The notes beneath the pieces are model-generated. The model saw only the letters and a list, made by a program, of their open reading frames with translations. It was not told where the DNA came from and did not search any database. DNA of 64,000 nucleotides from Chloroflexota bacterium. Lineage in GTDB: Bacteria; Chloroflexota; Anaerolineae; J102. This document shows positions 49,649 through 60,619 of the stretch, piece by piece (position 1 is the first letter of the stretch; each line of letters starts with the position of its first letter). Location of the stretch: contig JAKOVD010000127.1 of NCBI GenBank assembly GCA_029782215.1, positions 165,419 to 229,418 of the forward strand, read 5' to 3'. Both the position numbers and the translations under genes were made by a program.

Positions 49649-52600
49649 CTATCTGCTGACCGTCTGGTAGCCTCGCAGATCGACGTAGACCACACCGGTG
49701 TCATCGACGACTTGCGCATCGAAGGTCGCGCCGTCGTCATGGGTGGAGCACAGGCAGTAGAGACGCCGGTCGCCGGCTTGGTCCTCCTGGCGGTACACAG
49801 TGACGCTTCCGATGCCCAGGGGAAAGGCCATCGCGCTCTTGGTCCGCACGCTCCACAGCGCCGCCGTCTGGAAGCACAGCTCCACCAGGCGCGGGGCCAT
49901 CAGCGATGCCGCGTCCGCCGGCTGGCTGTTGTCCGGAAGGCCGCGGGCGAAAAGGGCGATGGCGCTGCCGCCGTTGGCTCCGCCCCGCTCAATCACCTGG
50001 TACGCCGGTCCATGGAAGAAGACGCCGTAGATTTCCGGCGCCGTCACAGGCATGACGCCGGTCGCAGGGACGTCGAAGGCGATCAGTGGCGCCGGTTTCG
50101 CAGACTCCGGCCGCAAACGCACCATGGCCGTGAAATGGGTCTTCGCCTGGGCGGGCAGCCCTTCCTTGGTGGGCTTCGTGACCGAGCTCAGGGTCACACG
50201 GCCGAGCAATTCCCCGCCGCCGCAGGGTGACGCCTCGGCCCGCAGGTAGAGGGTGCGCGGCTCCATGCGGAAGAACTTGAAGGCGCCCAACATCTCCACC
50301 TTTTCCACGGACGCCACCCGGTAGCCCGGCGCCAGCAGGCCGGCGACCTCGGCCATGGCCTCCACGGCCATGACTCCCGGCAGCCAGGGCGTCCCCTCGT
50401 CCGGGGCATGATCATAGAGGAACGGCTGGACGTGCGGGTCGAGCGTGGTTTCGATCTCAAGGCCGCCGTAGAGCCGGGCCGCCTTGACCTCACCCACCAT
50501 GAGACGTCGTGGGTGCCTTGTCGCCAGGGCGGACGCCGCCTTGGCCGGGTCAAGCCCCCCCTGCGGGTCGCGTTCCTCACCCCAGGCGCCCAGGCGCCCG
50601 GCGACTACGATCTCGCCGCGCGTGCCGCCGTAGGTGAGCTCGCGGCGGATCGTAGGCACGCCCGCCGCCGGCGGCAGCATGTCGATGCCGAGGGCTTCCA
50701 TGATCTGGGGTACGGCGCCGCGGGAAGCCATGCCGATCTGGCCCCAGGCGGTCCAGTCGATGGCGATCGCCCGCGTTTCGGGGCGCCAGCGGCGCATGCT
50801 GCTCGAGACCTTGCACAAGAGGTCATTGGCCGCGGCGTAGTCGCTCTGGCCATCGTTGCCAAAACGGCCGGCGACGGAGCTGAAGACCACGGTGGCGCCG
50901 ATCGGCAGTCCCTTGGCGGCCCGCAGCAGGCTGAAAAAGCCATCCGCCTTGACGTCGAAAACCAGGTCGAACTGCTGTGGCTCCTTGTTGGGCAGCGTCC
51001 TGTCCATGAGCAGGCCGCCGGCATGGAGCAGCACGTCGATGCGTCCATGGCGCTCGCGGATCTCGTCCATCACCAGCGCCACGGCGGCGCCGTCGCGCAG
51101 GTCCAGGGAGAAATAGCGGGCAGCGCCCCCAGCACCCTCGACCGCCTCGACCGCGCGTAAGGCTGCTTCGCTGCGCTCGATGCCGGCGATCTGCTGGTCG
51201 ATCTGCTTGGGCGTCGGCTTTTCGCCTTTCGTCCTCGCCTCCTCGATCAGCTTCGCCTTCAAGGCTTCTCTGTCGCTGCGGAACAGACCGACGTTGGCAT
51301 CGCCCGGCGGCGGGCACGCCACCAGGTCGAGCAGGTAGAACACGCCGCCGCTGGCCGCCGCCAGGTCCGTGACAATAGCGCTGGTGATGCCGCCGGCCGC
51401 TCCCGTCACCACGAACACGGTGTCGCGATCGAGCACCATGCCCGGATTACCGTCGCGGGCAGGTTGTTCGGCCAGGGAGATGCCGTAGCGCAGGCCCTCG
51501 TAGTAGCCCACCTCGACCACACCCGGATCGAAGAGCGTTTCGGCGATGAGCTGCTCTGCCGGCTCAGCGGTCTTGCGATGGACCTCAAAGTCCACGGCCT
51601 TGACGACCAGCCCTTCCCCGTGGCCGCGCAGACGCTTCTCGATGCCATACGCCTTGGTGAAGCCGGTGACAGCCCCACCCAGCGGCGCGGAGGCGCCTTC
51701 GGGACCGTAGCCGTGCAGCCCTCCCAGCCGCGTCGCCGACACAAGAAAGGCGCCGGCGCCGGCGATGGACTCATAGAGGCTCCGCATCGTGCGGTACAGG
51801 TTCTTGACCCGCTGGCGGTTGAGCTCTCGCCAGCTAGAAAGTTCGAGGTCCTCAAGGTCGGGTTCCACGTCAAGCGCCGGCAGCCAGTAGACGCCCTGCA
51901 CCCGTCCAGCGGCCAGCCATGTCTGCAACTGCCTGTCGAGCTCATCGGCCTCGATGTCGGGTTCAAGCGCCAGGGTGGTGACGCCAAGCTTGTGCAGGCG
52001 TCCCAGCAGGGCCTTGCCAACGCCCCCGCGGTCCATCATGACCACCACGCGGCTGCCGCTGTCCAGGCTGACGCCCGTGGCCTTGCACAGGTCGAGACCC
52101 GGGCGCAGGACGGGCACAGGCGCCCGCCGTGGCATCGTGTCGGCCTCCTCAAGGCTGCCGATGGGAACGACCGCCCGGGTGGCCGCACGGGGTTGCCCGC
52201 CGGATACCGCCGCCGCCGCCTGCGGTCGGTCGTCCGTCGCCGGCTCCGCCGCCAGGTCCGGCCGCATGGTGTGAACGAAGGCAATGACGTGATTGAGCGT
52301 GGGATAGTCCCTCAGGCTGAGGCCCTCCTGGATGGGAATCCCGTAGGCCTCCCGGATGGCGGCGAACGTCTCGGCCTGCTTGACCGTGTCCACCCCCAGG
52401 TCCGCCTCCAGGTCCAGGTCCAGCTCCAGCATGTCTTCGGGATACCCGGTCTTGGCCGCCACGATCTCCAGCACCTTTGCCTTCACCGTGTCAACCGCCG
52501 GATGTGCGTCTGGAACCGCCGCCATCGCCTCCGTCGGCGGTCGGTTGTCCGACGCCGGCTCCGCTGCCAGGTCCGGCCGCACGGTGTGAACGAAGGCAAT

Positions 52601-55600
52601 GACGTGATTGAGCGTGGGATAGTCCCTCAGGCTGAGGCCCTCCTGGATGGGAATCCCGTAGGCCTCCCGGATGGCGGCGAACGTCTCGGCCTGCTTGACC
52701 GTGTCCACCCCCAGGTCCGCCTCCAGATCCAGGTCCAGCTCCAGCATGTCCTCGGGATACCCGGTCTTGGCCGCCACGATCTCCAGCACCTTCGCCTTCA
52801 CCGTGTCAACCGCCGGATGAGCGTCGGGAACCGCCGCCATCGCCTCCGTCGGCGGTCGGTTCTCCGTCGTCGGCTCCTCCGCCAGGTCCGGCCGCATCGC
52901 ATACACAAAGCCGATTACGTGCTTCAGCGTCGGGTAGTCGCGCAGGCTGATGCCCTCCTGCAAGGGAATGGCAAAGGCCTCGCGAATGGCGGCGAAGGTC
53001 TCCGCCTGCTTGACCGTGTCCACCCCCAGGTCCGCCTCCAGGTCCAGGTCGAGTTCCAGCATGTCCTGTGGATACCCGGTCTTCGCGGCCACGATCTCCA
53101 GGACCTTCGCCTTCACCGTGTCAACCGCCGGATGAGCGTCGGGAACCGCCGCCATCTGCCCCGTCTGCGGTCGGCTGTCCGTGGTCGGCTGCGCCGTCTG
53201 CGGTCGGCTGTCCGTGGTCGGCTCCGCTGCCAGATCCGGCCGCGAGGTCCGCACGAAGCCGATGACGTGGTTGAGCGTGGGGTAATTGCGCAGGCTGATG
53301 CCTTCCTGCAAGGGAATGTCAAAGGCCTCGCGAATGGCGGCAAACGTCTCCGCCTGTTTGACCGTGTCGATGCCCAGGTCTGCTTCCAGGTCCAGGTCCA
53401 GATCGAGCATGTCCTGTGGATACCCGGTCTTGGCGGCCACGATTTCCAGGACGCTTGCCTTCACCGGATCGCCTGCCGCATCGACTGCCGGAGTGACTGC
53501 GGGCGGCTGGCCCCCGTTTGCGGGCGCACTAACCGGCCGCATGGCATCGACCGCCGGGGGGATCGGGACAGGTGGCGGGATGGTGGCTGGCTCGGCAACC
53601 AGCGGCTGGCTCGGGCTGGCAGCGTTGGCGGGTACGGGCGCGCTGCTCTTGTCCGGCACGGTGCTCCGTGCAGTAACTGGCGCCGGCAGTGCAGCCGGGA
53701 CAGAGGGCTCGACGACCGCTGGCCGATGATCTGCCGCCGTCTCCTTCCCCGGCGCCTTGGATCCCAGAAGCTGGGCCACGCTCGCCAGGGGCGCCGGCCG
53801 GTAGGCGGCAGCGAAGCTGCTGGCGATGCCGTCGCCCGGCGCCGCTGCCCGCACGCTGGGCCCCACGCCGTACTGCCAGGAGCTGCCCACGGGCGTCCGC
53901 CCTGGCGCCCCGTTCGCCTTCACGCGCAGGATGCGCTTGACGACCTCCGCTTCGGCGTTGTCATAGCCGCTGATATCAGCCAACCAGCGCGCGTAACGAT
54001 CCTTATGGTCGATCCGATCCAGGCCGCCGGGGATGCGCCGGGATAAGGTCATGGCGATCTGAGACCCGAACCCCGCTGCCAGGTGCAGAGCATACTGCAC
54101 GGGATACCGCCCCCCGCGGCTGAGGTTGAGGACGCCCAGGTCCGGGTCCACCTCTCTGAAGTTGGGCACAGGGGGAACGATGCCGTACTCCAGCGCCTTG
54201 ATGGCGATCACGTCTTCCACACCCACGCCCATCGGATGGCCAGTGAAACCCTTGGTGTTGGCGACGATGATGTCGTTGGCGGCTTCGCCAAAGGTCTTGC
54301 GGAGCGCCACGACCTCGGCGCTGGCGCTGCCGCCACGTGCCGGTGTGAACGTTTCGTGCGACATGAACACGGTCTGCGGCGCCACCGCGTAGCGATTCAA
54401 GCCAAACCGGCGCTCAGCCGCCACCACCAGGTTCTCCATCACCATGCTGATGTGCTCCACGTCGAGCCGCGTGCCATGGAAAGCGCTGTTGCTGGTCTCA
54501 CTGCTCAGCAGCTCGACGATCCCGCGCATACCGCGCTCGCGCACGGCGTCCTCGGCCTCGACGACCAGAGCGCAGGCGCCCATGCCCAGGAGGGTGCCGT
54601 GGCGGCGCCGGTCAAAGGGGAGCGCGGCCTGGTCGACGCGGCTGTCGGTGGCCGCAGCGCCCGTCGCCAGGAAGCCTGCGCCCACCCACTCCAGGAGATG
54701 GTCGCTGGTGACGTTGTCGGCGCCGATCACGATGACGCGGCGGCAGCGGCCGGCGCGGATCCAGTCCTCGGCCACGGCCACGGCCTGGGCTGTGCTGGCG
54801 CAGGCCGCATTGACCTGGGTGTTCGGGCCACGGGCGCCGATGTACTCGGCGAACTGGCTGTGCCCCATGGCCAGAATACGGAAGATGAAGCGCCGGTCAA
54901 AGACGTAGGGCTCGCGTTCGATCGCTTCCCGCAGAGCGGCGATGCGGCGCCCCAGTTCGCGCAGTGTGTCGCCGTCTGCCGTGTACTGGCGCAGATCCTC
55001 GAGCATGGCGAGTTGGTCGAGCCGGTTCTGCCAGGCATAGAAGTTACTGATCTCCTCGGCGAAGCGATCGCCCCCAGGGAAGGCGCTGGCAAAGATGACC
55101 CCCGTTTCGTCGCGCATCGCCAGCGGCAGGAGCCACCGGTCAGGCAGGAAGCTGCCGATGCTGGTGGTCTTGAAGGTTTGGACGAGGGGAATGCCGGCCT
55201 CGCGCAGGGCGTCGAAGCCGGCCGCCATCGCCAGTTGCGTGGTCGTGTCCAGGGCCTCGACCAGCTTCGCCGGAACGCCGTACTCCTCGGCCAGGTCAAA
55301 GGGACCCGGCCTGCCCGCCAGCTTGATCACCTCTTCTGGATCGGTGATAACCTGGAAACTGCCGCCGCCGTCATCGGCCTTGACCACCCGCGTGATGCGC
55401 TTGTCCAGCATACGGTGGCGGAACCGTTCGGGCACCAGGTCAATGAACTGCTCGCCGCGCAGGATGCGCAGGGCATTGTCGGGGTCCATCACGGGCTTCT
55501 CGGCTCCCGGCAGGCCTAGACCTGTGCCCGAGACCACCACAGAGCCCAAGGGGGCGTCGTTGCGGTCAAAAGGCTGCTGCCCGCGGGGTTGGGTCTGGAG

Positions 55601-58600
55601 GGCCTGCTGCAGGACCTGGGCCAATTGGCCCAGTACGTCGGAAGTGGCGGGAGAAGTCGGCATGGTGGCTGCCTCGGCAGCGATGGCGGCAGCAGGGATG
55701 GGCGCGGAAGACCCGCTGCTTGCACCCTGCGCCTGGAAATCGGGTTGGCGGTCGCGGCCGGTGACGGTGATGGTCCCGCCGATCGGAGCCCCGGCCCTTG
55801 TGCCCTGCCGCGCCCCGTATCCGGCGGCATACAGGCCACAGAGGGCCTGGTTGAAGGTCGGCAGCTCACCGAACTTGGGGTGATTGGTAAACAGCGAGAC
55901 GACATCGGACTTGTCGCCCAAAACATCGTCCACAAATCCCTTCAACGCCTTCTTAGGGCCGACCTCGACGAAGGCACGGCAGCCCTGCGCATAGAGGGTT
56001 TCCAGGCCCTTGACCCACTGCACGGGCGAGGCGACCTGCTCTTCAAGGATGTCACGGATGGCGTTGGGCTTGGTGGGGTAGATATCGCCTGTGACATTGG
56101 CCACTAACGGAATGGCAGGGCTGGAGATGTCGAGCCGGTTGAGCACTTCCCGGAAGGGCTTACAGGCCGGCGCCACGATCTGCGTGTGAAAGGCGTGGCT
56201 GACCGGGATCCGCATCGCCTGGAGACCCTTCTGGTTGAAGAGGTTGATGGCCTGCTCCACCGCTTTGCTGGCGCCGCCGATGACCACCTGGTTATAGGAG
56301 TTGATGTTGGCAGGCACGACGTAGCCATCGACTTCCTTCAGGGTGTCAAGCACCACCTGGAGGGGTCCGATGACGGCGGCCATCCAACCGTTGTCATCCC
56401 AACTCACCTTGGTCATCTCCGAACCCCGCGCCGCCGATGCTTCCAGGGCATGGGCGAACGGCATAACGCCCGCGGCGATGAGGGCGCCGTATTCCCCAAG
56501 CGAGTGGCCCATGACCATGTCCGGACGGATGCCGTACTCGCCCAGGAGCCGGAAAATAGCCGTGTCCATGGCCAGCACGGCGGGCTGGGTGATGGCCGTC
56601 TGCATCAAATCCCATTCCGCCTGCTTCATGGCCGCCGGATTTTCCGCATCCACAAAGACATACTCAGTGAGCGGCTTACCCAGGATGGGCGTCATGACCC
56701 GGTCGGCGTCGGCGAAGACCTCGGCCACCACCGGCTCGCGCCTGGCAAGCACCCGCCCCATATTGGCGTACTGGCTGCCCTGGCCGGGGAACAGGAAGGC
56801 GATCTTGCCCTGCGCCTCGCCGCTCCCGCGGAACATGCCCTGCGCTGCCAGCGCCTTCCAGGCCGCCGGGTTGTCAAAGCCAAGCGCTTTGCGGGCCTTC
56901 TGGACCCGTTCGACCAGCTCACCGGCATTCGCAAAGTCGATCACCAGCCGCTCGGGCTGCCCCAGCTCTGCCGGGTCCGGCGCCTGCACGGGCGGCGCCC
57001 AGCCCCCCTGGATGCGGTGGAAGACCTCGTCGATGTGATCCTTCAACGCTGCGGGCGTGGCCGCGCCCAGGGCCAGGATGCCCTGAACCGGCGGCTTGCC
57101 GGCAGCGGCGGCAGGCAACCGATCCTCAATCGACGTCACCGGAGCGACAACCCTGACCTTGGGCTCAGCAGACAACCCTGCCGCCGCATAGGATTTCCTG
57201 CCATTGCCGGTGGTCAGCCCTGGCACGTGCTCCTCGATCACGACGTGGAAGTTCGTGCCGCCAAAGCCGTAGGCGGACACCCCGGCGCGGCGAGGGGAGC
57301 GCGCCGGACTGGCCCACTCGCGCAGCTCGTGATTCAGGAAGAAGGGGGTCTGCTCAAAGTGGAGGGCTGGATTGGGACGCTCGCAGTTGAGCGTGGGCGG
57401 CAGGACCTTGTCGTACACCGCATAGACGGCCTTCAGCAGACCTGCGGCGCCCGCACCCGCCTTCAGGTGGCCGATGTTGCTCTTGGCCGAGCCCAGGGCC
57501 ACGGCGCCGCGGGGCGCCGCACCGAAGACATCGTTCAGACTCTCCATCTCGACGGCATCGCCGACGCGGGTGCTGGTGCCGTGCGCCTCGATCAGGGTGA
57601 CCGTGGCAGGGTCCAGGCCAGCATTTTGCCAGGCCCGCCGGGCAGAGAGCACCTGGCCCACCGGGTTCGGAGCCGTGATGCCCTTGCCCTTGCCATCACT
57701 GGAACCGCCGACGCCTCGGATCACGGCGTAGATCTTATCGCCGTCACGCTCGGCATCGGCCAGGCGTTTGAGCAGGAAGGCGCCCGATCCCTCGCCCATG
57801 ACGAAGCCGTCGGCGCCATCGCCAAAGGGACGGCTGCCGGTGGCGCTGAGGGCGCCGATCTTGCAGAACTTGACGAAGCTCGCCGCGCCCATGTTGTGGT
57901 CCACGCCGCCGGCGATCACGGCGTCGCAATGGTGCTCTGCCAGCAGCTCGACGGCGGCATTGATGGCGGCAAAGCTGGAGGCGCAGGCGGCGTCGGCAAT
58001 GTAGTTGGGGCCGCGCAGGTTGAGGACGTTGGCCACACGACCCGACACGATGTTCGCCAGCTCCCCGGGCATGCTGTCTTCGGTGACAGGCTGGAACCTA
58101 CTGTCCATCACCTCGTGCCAGTGGCGGAGGATTTCCCGGCGGACGCCGGCCGGGAGCTGCCGGAACTCGCCCACCTGCTCGAGCATCTGCGCGTATTCAG
58201 GGAAGGAGATGCGCAGAAAAGTGCGATAGTGCATCTCGCCGCCCATGGCGGTGCCCATGATCACGCCCGTGCGTTCGGTGTCCAGCGGGCGTTCAGGATA
58301 CCCGTAGTCGGCCAGCGCCTCGGCGGCGATCGTCACCGCCCACTGCTGGCTGGCGTCCATAGCCGCCGCTACCTTGGGCGGCACCCGGAAGCGCTTCCAG
58401 TCGAACTCGAAGCCCTGGACCCATCCCCCGATCTTCGAGTAGGTCTTGTCGGGCGCCTCGGGATCGGGGTCATAGTAATGGGCCACCGACCAGCGGTCCG
58501 GGGGGACGTCGACGATGCTGTAGCGCTTTGCCTTAACGTTCGCCCAGAACGAGGGCGCATTGGGGGCGTCGGGCAGGATGGCGCCGAGACCGACGATGGC

Positions 58601-58630
58601 GATGGCGCGAGGGGTAGGGGAACCATCCAT
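49649..58630 (-). CDS. Giant PfaA-like polyketide/lipid synthase, KS-AT-KS-ACPx4-KR-DH
   Basis: The 2993-residue protein, from the ATG at 58630 (GAGGTG 7 nt upstream; an ATG six codons earlier lacks one), carries these domains. KS1 7-470 has Cys216 (DAACASS), His350 and His388. The acyltransferase 608-940 has Ser710 (GHSLGEY) and His815. KS2 1028-1560 has Cys1277 (NAACAST), His1425 and His1465. A Pro/Ala linker runs 1574-1717. Four carrier domains start near 1720, 1838, 1943 and 2048. A ketoreductase (2180-2690) has VTGAAGG and Tyr2598. A hot-dog dehydratase follows, with His2741 ([13 protein letters not shown]). All carriers read LG(I/V)DTVKQ: the usual Ser is Thr1756, 1872, 1977 and 2082. 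The layout is PUFA-synthase-like, with an extra active KS and no enoyl reductase. The product is unknown. Confidence 0.92.
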   Translation of the reverse strand: MDGSPTPRAIAIVGLGAILPDAPNAPSFWANVKAKRYSIVDVPPDRWSVAHYYDPDPEAPDKTYSKIGGWVQGFEFDWKRFRVPPKVAAAMDASQQWAVTIAAEALADYGYPERPLDTERTGVIMGTAMGGEMHYRTFLRISFPEYAQMLEQVGEFRQLPAGVRREILRHWHEVMDSRFQPVTEDSMPGELANIVSGRVANVLNLRGPNYIADAACASSFAAINAAVELLAEHHCDAVIAGGVDHNMGAASFVKFCKIGALSATGSRPFGDGADGFVMGEGSGAFLLKRLADAERDGDKIYAVIRGVGGSSDGKGKGITAPNPVGQVLSARRAWQNAGLDPATVTLIEAHGTSTRVGDAVEMESLNDVFGAAPRGAVALGSAKSNIGHLKAGAGAAGLLKAVYAVYDKVLPPTLNCERPNPALHFEQTPFFLNHELREWASPARSPRRAGVSAYGFGGTNFHVVIEEHVPGLTTGNGRKSYAAAGLSAEPKVRVVAPVTSIEDRLPAAAAGKPPVQGILALGAATPAALKDHIDEVFHRIQGGWAPPVQAPDPAELGQPERLVIDFANAGELVERVQKARKALGFDNPAAWKALAAQGMFRGSGEAQGKIAFLFPGQGSQYANMGRVLARREPVVAEVFADADRVMTPILGKPLTEYVFVDAENPAAMKQAEWDLMQTAITQPAVLAMDTAIFRLLGEYGIRPDMVMGHSLGEYGALIAAGVMPFAHALEASAARGSEMTKVSWDDNGWMAAVIGPLQVVLDTLKEVDGYVVPANINSYNQVVIGGASKAVEQAINLFNQKGLQAMRIPVSHAFHTQIVAPACKPFREVLNRLDISSPAIPLVANVTGDIYPTKPNAIRDILEEQVASPVQWVKGLETLYAQGCRAFVEVGPKKALKGFVDDVLGDKSDVVSLFTNHPKFGELPTFNQALCGLYAAGYGARQGTRAGAPIGGTITVTGRDRQPDFQAQGASSGSSAPIPAAAIAAEAATMPTSPATSDVLGQLAQVLQQALQTQPRGQQPFDRNDAPLGSVVVSGTGLGLPGAEKPVMDPDNALRILRGEQFIDLVPERFRHRMLDKRITRVVKADDGGGSFQVITDPEEVIKLAGRPGPFDLAEEYGVPAKLVEALDTTTQLAMAAGFDALREAGIPLVQTFKTTSIGSFLPDRWLLPLAMRDETGVIFASAFPGGDRFAEEISNFYAWQNRLDQLAMLEDLRQYTADGDTLRELGRRIAALREAIEREPYVFDRRFIFRILAMGHSQFAEYIGARGPNTQVNAACASTAQAVAVAEDWIRAGRCRRVIVIGADNVTSDHLLEWVGAGFLATGAAATDSRVDQAALPFDRRRHGTLLGMGACALVVEAEDAVRERGMRGIVELLSSETSNSAFHGTRLDVEHISMVMENLVVAAERRFGLNRYAVAPQTVFMSHETFTPARGGSASAEVVALRKTFGEAANDIIVANTKGFTGHPMGVGVEDVIAIKALEYGIVPPVPNFREVDPDLGVLNLSRGGRYPVQYALHLAAGFGSQIAMTLSRRIPGGLDRIDHKDRYARWLADISGYDNAEAEVVKRILRVKANGAPGRTPVGSSWQYGVGPSVRAAAPGDGIASSFAAAYRPAPLASVAQLLGSKAPGKETAADHRPAVVEPSVPAALPAPVTARSTVPDKSSAPVPANAASPSQPLVAEPATIPPPVPIPPAVDAMRPVSAPANGGQPPAVTPAVDAAGDPVKASVLEIVAAKTGYPQDMLDLDLDLEADLGIDTVKQAETFAAIREAFDIPLQEGISLRNYPTLNHVIGFVRTSRPDLAAEPTTDSRPQTAQPTTDSRPQTGQMAAVPDAHPAVDTVKAKVLEIVAAKTGYPQDMLELDLDLEADLGVDTVKQAETFAAIREAFAIPLQEGISLRDYPTLKHVIGFVYAMRPDLAEEPTTENRPPTEAMAAVPDAHPAVDTVKAKVLEIVAAKTGYPEDMLELDLDLEADLGVDTVKQAETFAAIREAYGIPIQEGLSLRDYPTLNHVIAFVHTVRPDLAAEPASDNRPPTEAMAAVPDAHPAVDTVKAKVLEIVAAKTGYPEDMLELDLDLEADLGVDTVKQAETFAAIREAYGIPIQEGLSLRDYPTLNHVIAFVHTMRPDLAAEPATDDRPQAAAAVSGGQPRAATRAVVPIGSLEEADTMPRRAPVPVLRPGLDLCKATGVSLDSGSRVVVMMDRGGVGKALLGRLHKLGVTTLALEPDIEADELDRQLQTWLAAGRVQGVYWLPALDVEPDLEDLELSSWRELNRQRVKNLYRTMRSLYESIAGAGAFLVSATRLGGLHGYGPEGASAPLGGAVTGFTKAYGIEKRLRGHGEGLVVKAVDFEVHRKTAEPAEQLIAETLFDPGVVEVGYYEGLRYGISLAEQPARDGNPGMVLDRDTVFVVTGAAGGITSAIVTDLAAASGGVFYLLDLVACPPPGDANVGLFRSDREALKAKLIEEARTKGEKPTPKQIDQQIAGIERSEAALRAVEAVEGAGGAARYFSLDLRDGAAVALVMDEIRERHGRIDVLLHAGGLLMDRTLPNKEPQQFDLVFDVKADGFFSLLRAAKGLPIGATVVFSSVAGRFGNDGQSDYAAANDLLCKVSSSMRRWRPETRAIAIDWTAWGQIGMASRGAVPQIMEALGIDMLPPAAGVPTIRRELTYGGTRGEIVVAGRLGAWGEERDPQGGLDPAKAASALATRHPRRLMVGEVKAARLYGGLEIETTLDPHVQPFLYDHAPDEGTPWLPGVMAVEAMAEVAGLLAPGYRVASVEKVEMLGAFKFFRMEPRTLYLRAEASPCGGGELLGRVTLSSVTKPTKEGLPAQAKTHFTAMVRLRPESAKPAPLIAFDVPATGVMPVTAPEIYGVFFHGPAYQVIERGGANGGSAIALFARGLPDNSQPADAASLMAPRLVELCFQTAALWSVRTKSAMAFPLGIGSVTVYRQEDQAGDRRLYCLCSTHDDGATFDAQVVDDTGVVYVDLRGYQTVSR
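52250..52880 (-). repeat. Recent 315-bp tandem duplication encoding carrier domains 3 and 4
   Basis: The two copies, about 52250-52565 and 52566-52880, differ at only about ten positions by eye, mostly in the linker. The older first and second carrier repeats (52881-53464) are more diverged. The array therefore grew by unequal exchange, and copy number may vary between strains. Confidence 0.85.
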
Positions 58631-58651
58631 GGGTTTCACCTCAAGCATGAG

Positions 58652-60286
58652 CTACATTTCGGCAGGGAAAGCTGCGGCCAGTTTGGCGGCGACCAGGTCC
58701 ATGTCGGCGATCTGGCCTTCCTGCGCGGCCAACAGACCGGGCGAGAGCAGCGCCGCGGCCTCAGCAGACCCACCTGCCGCCAGGACCCAGCGCACACCAT
58801 CCGTGGCAACCTTCATGGCAGCCTCACGCGCCTGGATGCGCGCCATGGCGGCAAGCGTCTCCTGGTCCAGTTTGATGCCCTGGGTGGGATGGGTCAGGAC
58901 CCGCTCCGCGAAGATGGCCGCGGTTTCGGCCCAGGCAATCAGCTCGCCGAGGCGGAAAAGCACATGCTGGTTGCGCGTCAACCGCTCCACCCGGCAGCGC
59001 TCGAGCACGCCGGCGAGCGTCCGCATGGCCAGGGCGGCAGTCTGCGCACCCGTGTCGGGATGAGCGGCATGCGCCCGCATTAACCGGTCCGCCCAGTCGG
59101 CGTAGTAGCCGCCCCTGGTCTTGAGATGCTCCTGCCAACGGTCGCGGGCGATCGTCCACTCCATGATCTCCGATGTGCCTTCATAGATGCAGGTGATGCG
59201 GACATCGCGCTTAATCTTCTCGACCATGTACTCCTTGGTATAGCCATACCCGCCCAGGGCCTGAATGGCGTCCTCGGCGGCCTTGTTGCCGCTCTCGGTG
59301 GCCATGTACTTGGCGATGGCGCCCTCGGTGGGCAAGTTGTGCTCACCGGCATCCAGGCGCTCGGCAGTCCACTCGATATAGGCGCGGGCTGCTTCCAGCC
59401 GCACGGCGTTGGGCACGATCAGCTTGTGCGTGTAGCCCTGCTTCTGGCTCAGCGGGGCGCCGCCCTGGATGCGAAGCTGCGAATAGGGGATGGCCCGCTT
59501 GAGCGCAGCCCAGCCCGCGCCCAGGCCGAAAGCGGCGACCATCAGCCGGGTATACCCAAACACGGCCTGCGCCTGCGCCAGCCCCTGACCTTCGACGCCG
59601 CCGACCAGGCGGTCTGCATCCACGTAAACGCCTTCGAGAAACAACGCCGCCGTGTTGCTGGCGCGAATGCCGTGCTTATCCTCGGGCTTGCCCTGGGTGA
59701 AGCCCTCGGCGCCCCGCTCCAGGATGAACCAGGAAGGGCCTCCGGGGGCCAGCGCCAGGATCGTGTACAGGTCGGCGACGCCGCCGTTGCTGATCCACTG
59801 TTTGCGCCCCGTCAGCCTATAGCCGGTGGTCTTGCCATCTACCACCACGGGCTCGGCCTTCGACTTCATCGCCGCCAGGTCGCTGCCCGCCTGGGGTTCG
59901 GTGGCGCCGTAGGCAACCAGCAATCCCTCGTCGGCAATGCGCCCCATCCAGTGCGTCTTCTGGGCCTCGGTTCCTCCGACCGTGATCGGGTCAGTCCCCA
60001 GGAAAGTGGCCAAGACGCCGGTGGCGACGCCCAGGTCGACGGCCGCCATTACCTCCGAAACCCGGTAGACGTCATAAGCGCCGCCCCCCAAGCCGCCATA
60101 GTCTTCGGGGATGAACAGCAGGTGGAGGCCGAGCTGGTTGGGATCATACAGCTCGTTGAGCACATCCCGCGGGAATTCGTCGTCGTGGTCCAGCTTGAGC
60201 AGGAAGTCGGGCGTCAGTCTGCGGTCCGCGTACTTCTGCAGCGTTGACAGCACCATGTTCAGCGTATCAGCATCGAGTCCTGCCAT
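58652..60286 (-). CDS. Acyl-CoA dehydrogenase
   Basis: The 544-residue flavoprotein has the acyl-CoA dehydrogenase pattern: [73 protein letters not shown] and [19 protein letters not shown]-terminal extension of about 150 residues is longer than usual. It oxidises an acyl chain at the alpha-beta bond, or could reduce an enoyl group in the reverse sense. Its stop lies 21 bp before the synthase start at 58630, so it is co-expressed and may adjust double bonds of the synthase product, or prime it. Confidence 0.92.
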   Translation of the reverse strand: MAGLDADTLNMVLSTLQKYADRRLTPDFLLKLDHDDEFPRDVLNELYDPNQLGLHLLFIPEDYGGLGGGAYDVYRVSEVMAAVDLGVATGVLATFLGTDPITVGGTEAQKTHWMGRIADEGLLVAYGATEPQAGSDLAAMKSKAEPVVVDGKTTGYRLTGRKQWISNGGVADLYTILALAPGGPSWFILERGAEGFTQGKPEDKHGIRASNTAALFLEGVYVDADRLVGGVEGQGLAQAQAVFGYTRLMVAAFGLGAGWAALKRAIPYSQLRIQGGAPLSQKQGYTHKLIVPNAVRLEAARAYIEWTAERLDAGEHNLPTEGAIAKYMATESGNKAAEDAIQALGGYGYTKEYMVEKIKRDVRITCIYEGTSEIMEWTIARDRWQEHLKTRGGYYADWADRLMRAHAAHPDTGAQTAALAMRTLAGVLERCRVERLTRNQHVLFRLGELIAWAETAAIFAERVLTHPTQGIKLDQETLAAMARIQAREAAMKVATDGVRWVLAAGGSAEAAALLSPGLLAAQEGQIADMDLVAAKLAAAFPAEM

Positions 60287-60338
60287 CGATCCAGGGCCTC
60301 CGGTACGGCAGCAGCCGGATTCCTTCCGGCTCGGAAAG

Positions 60339-60362
60339 TGTCAGTGTGACAGCATCATTGTA
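60339..60362 (-). promoter_or_regulatory. Candidate promoter and operator of the synthase cluster
   Basis: On the minus strand a -10 TACAAT lies at 60357-60362, with no good -35. Immediately downstream, TGTCA-GTG-TGACA (60339-60351) is a 13-bp inverted repeat suited to a dimeric repressor. It lies 53-76 bp before the acyl-CoA dehydrogenase start, the first gene of the cluster. Confidence 0.4.
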
Positions 60363-60390
60363 GTGGGCTTGTGAAGCCGCGAACATGCGG

Positions 60391-60437
60391 CAGATCATAC
60401 GCAGCGCGTCATACCGCATAACGCGCTGCGTTATCTG
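60391..60437. repeat. Imperfect inverted repeat in the divergent spacer
   Basis: The arms ACGCAGCGCGT (60399-60409) and ACGCGCTGCGT (60421-60431) pair perfectly. Outer arms CAGAT and ATCTG extend the stem after unpaired bases, and the loop is 11 nt. The word and the loop size recall the repeat at 23727-23785. It lies in the 333-bp spacer between the divergent cluster and the plus-strand gene; the rest of that spacer shows no gene. Confidence 0.65.
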
Positions 60438-60607
60438 CTGCGGCTCCTCGCCCCAGAACAACGCAGACAACGACCTTTTTCGACATGACCACAGCACAGG
60501 GCTGGCGGAGATTCCGGCGATCCCACAGATTGTATGAAGGTGGCAGGATCAGCACAAATTCGCGCCCCGCCCCCCTGTAATCCAGAAGGGCGCGCCGTCC
60601 ATGGGTG

Positions 60608-60613
60608 TATAAT
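60608..60613 (+). promoter_or_regulatory. -10 element TATAAT directly before the start codon
   Basis: A perfect TATAAT ends 6 nt before the ATG at 60620. If used, transcription would start at or next to the ATG, giving a leaderless mRNA. No Shine-Dalgarno sequence is present, which fits. No clear -35 is seen. Confidence 0.5.
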
Positions 60614-60619
60614 CGCCAC

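Noticed and set aside
51464..54046. Open frame of 860 codons on the plus strand
   Set aside because: It mirrors the repeated carrier domains of the synthase on the other strand and shows no domain of its own.
54360..55550. Chain-length factor instead of a second ketosynthase
   Set aside because: The catalytic Cys and both His residues are present.
56186..59083. Open frame of 965 codons on the plus strand, opposite the synthase
   Set aside because: It is an antisense by-product of GC-rich codon usage. The translation is rich in His, Arg and Gly without domains, while the opposite strand encodes clear KS and AT domains.
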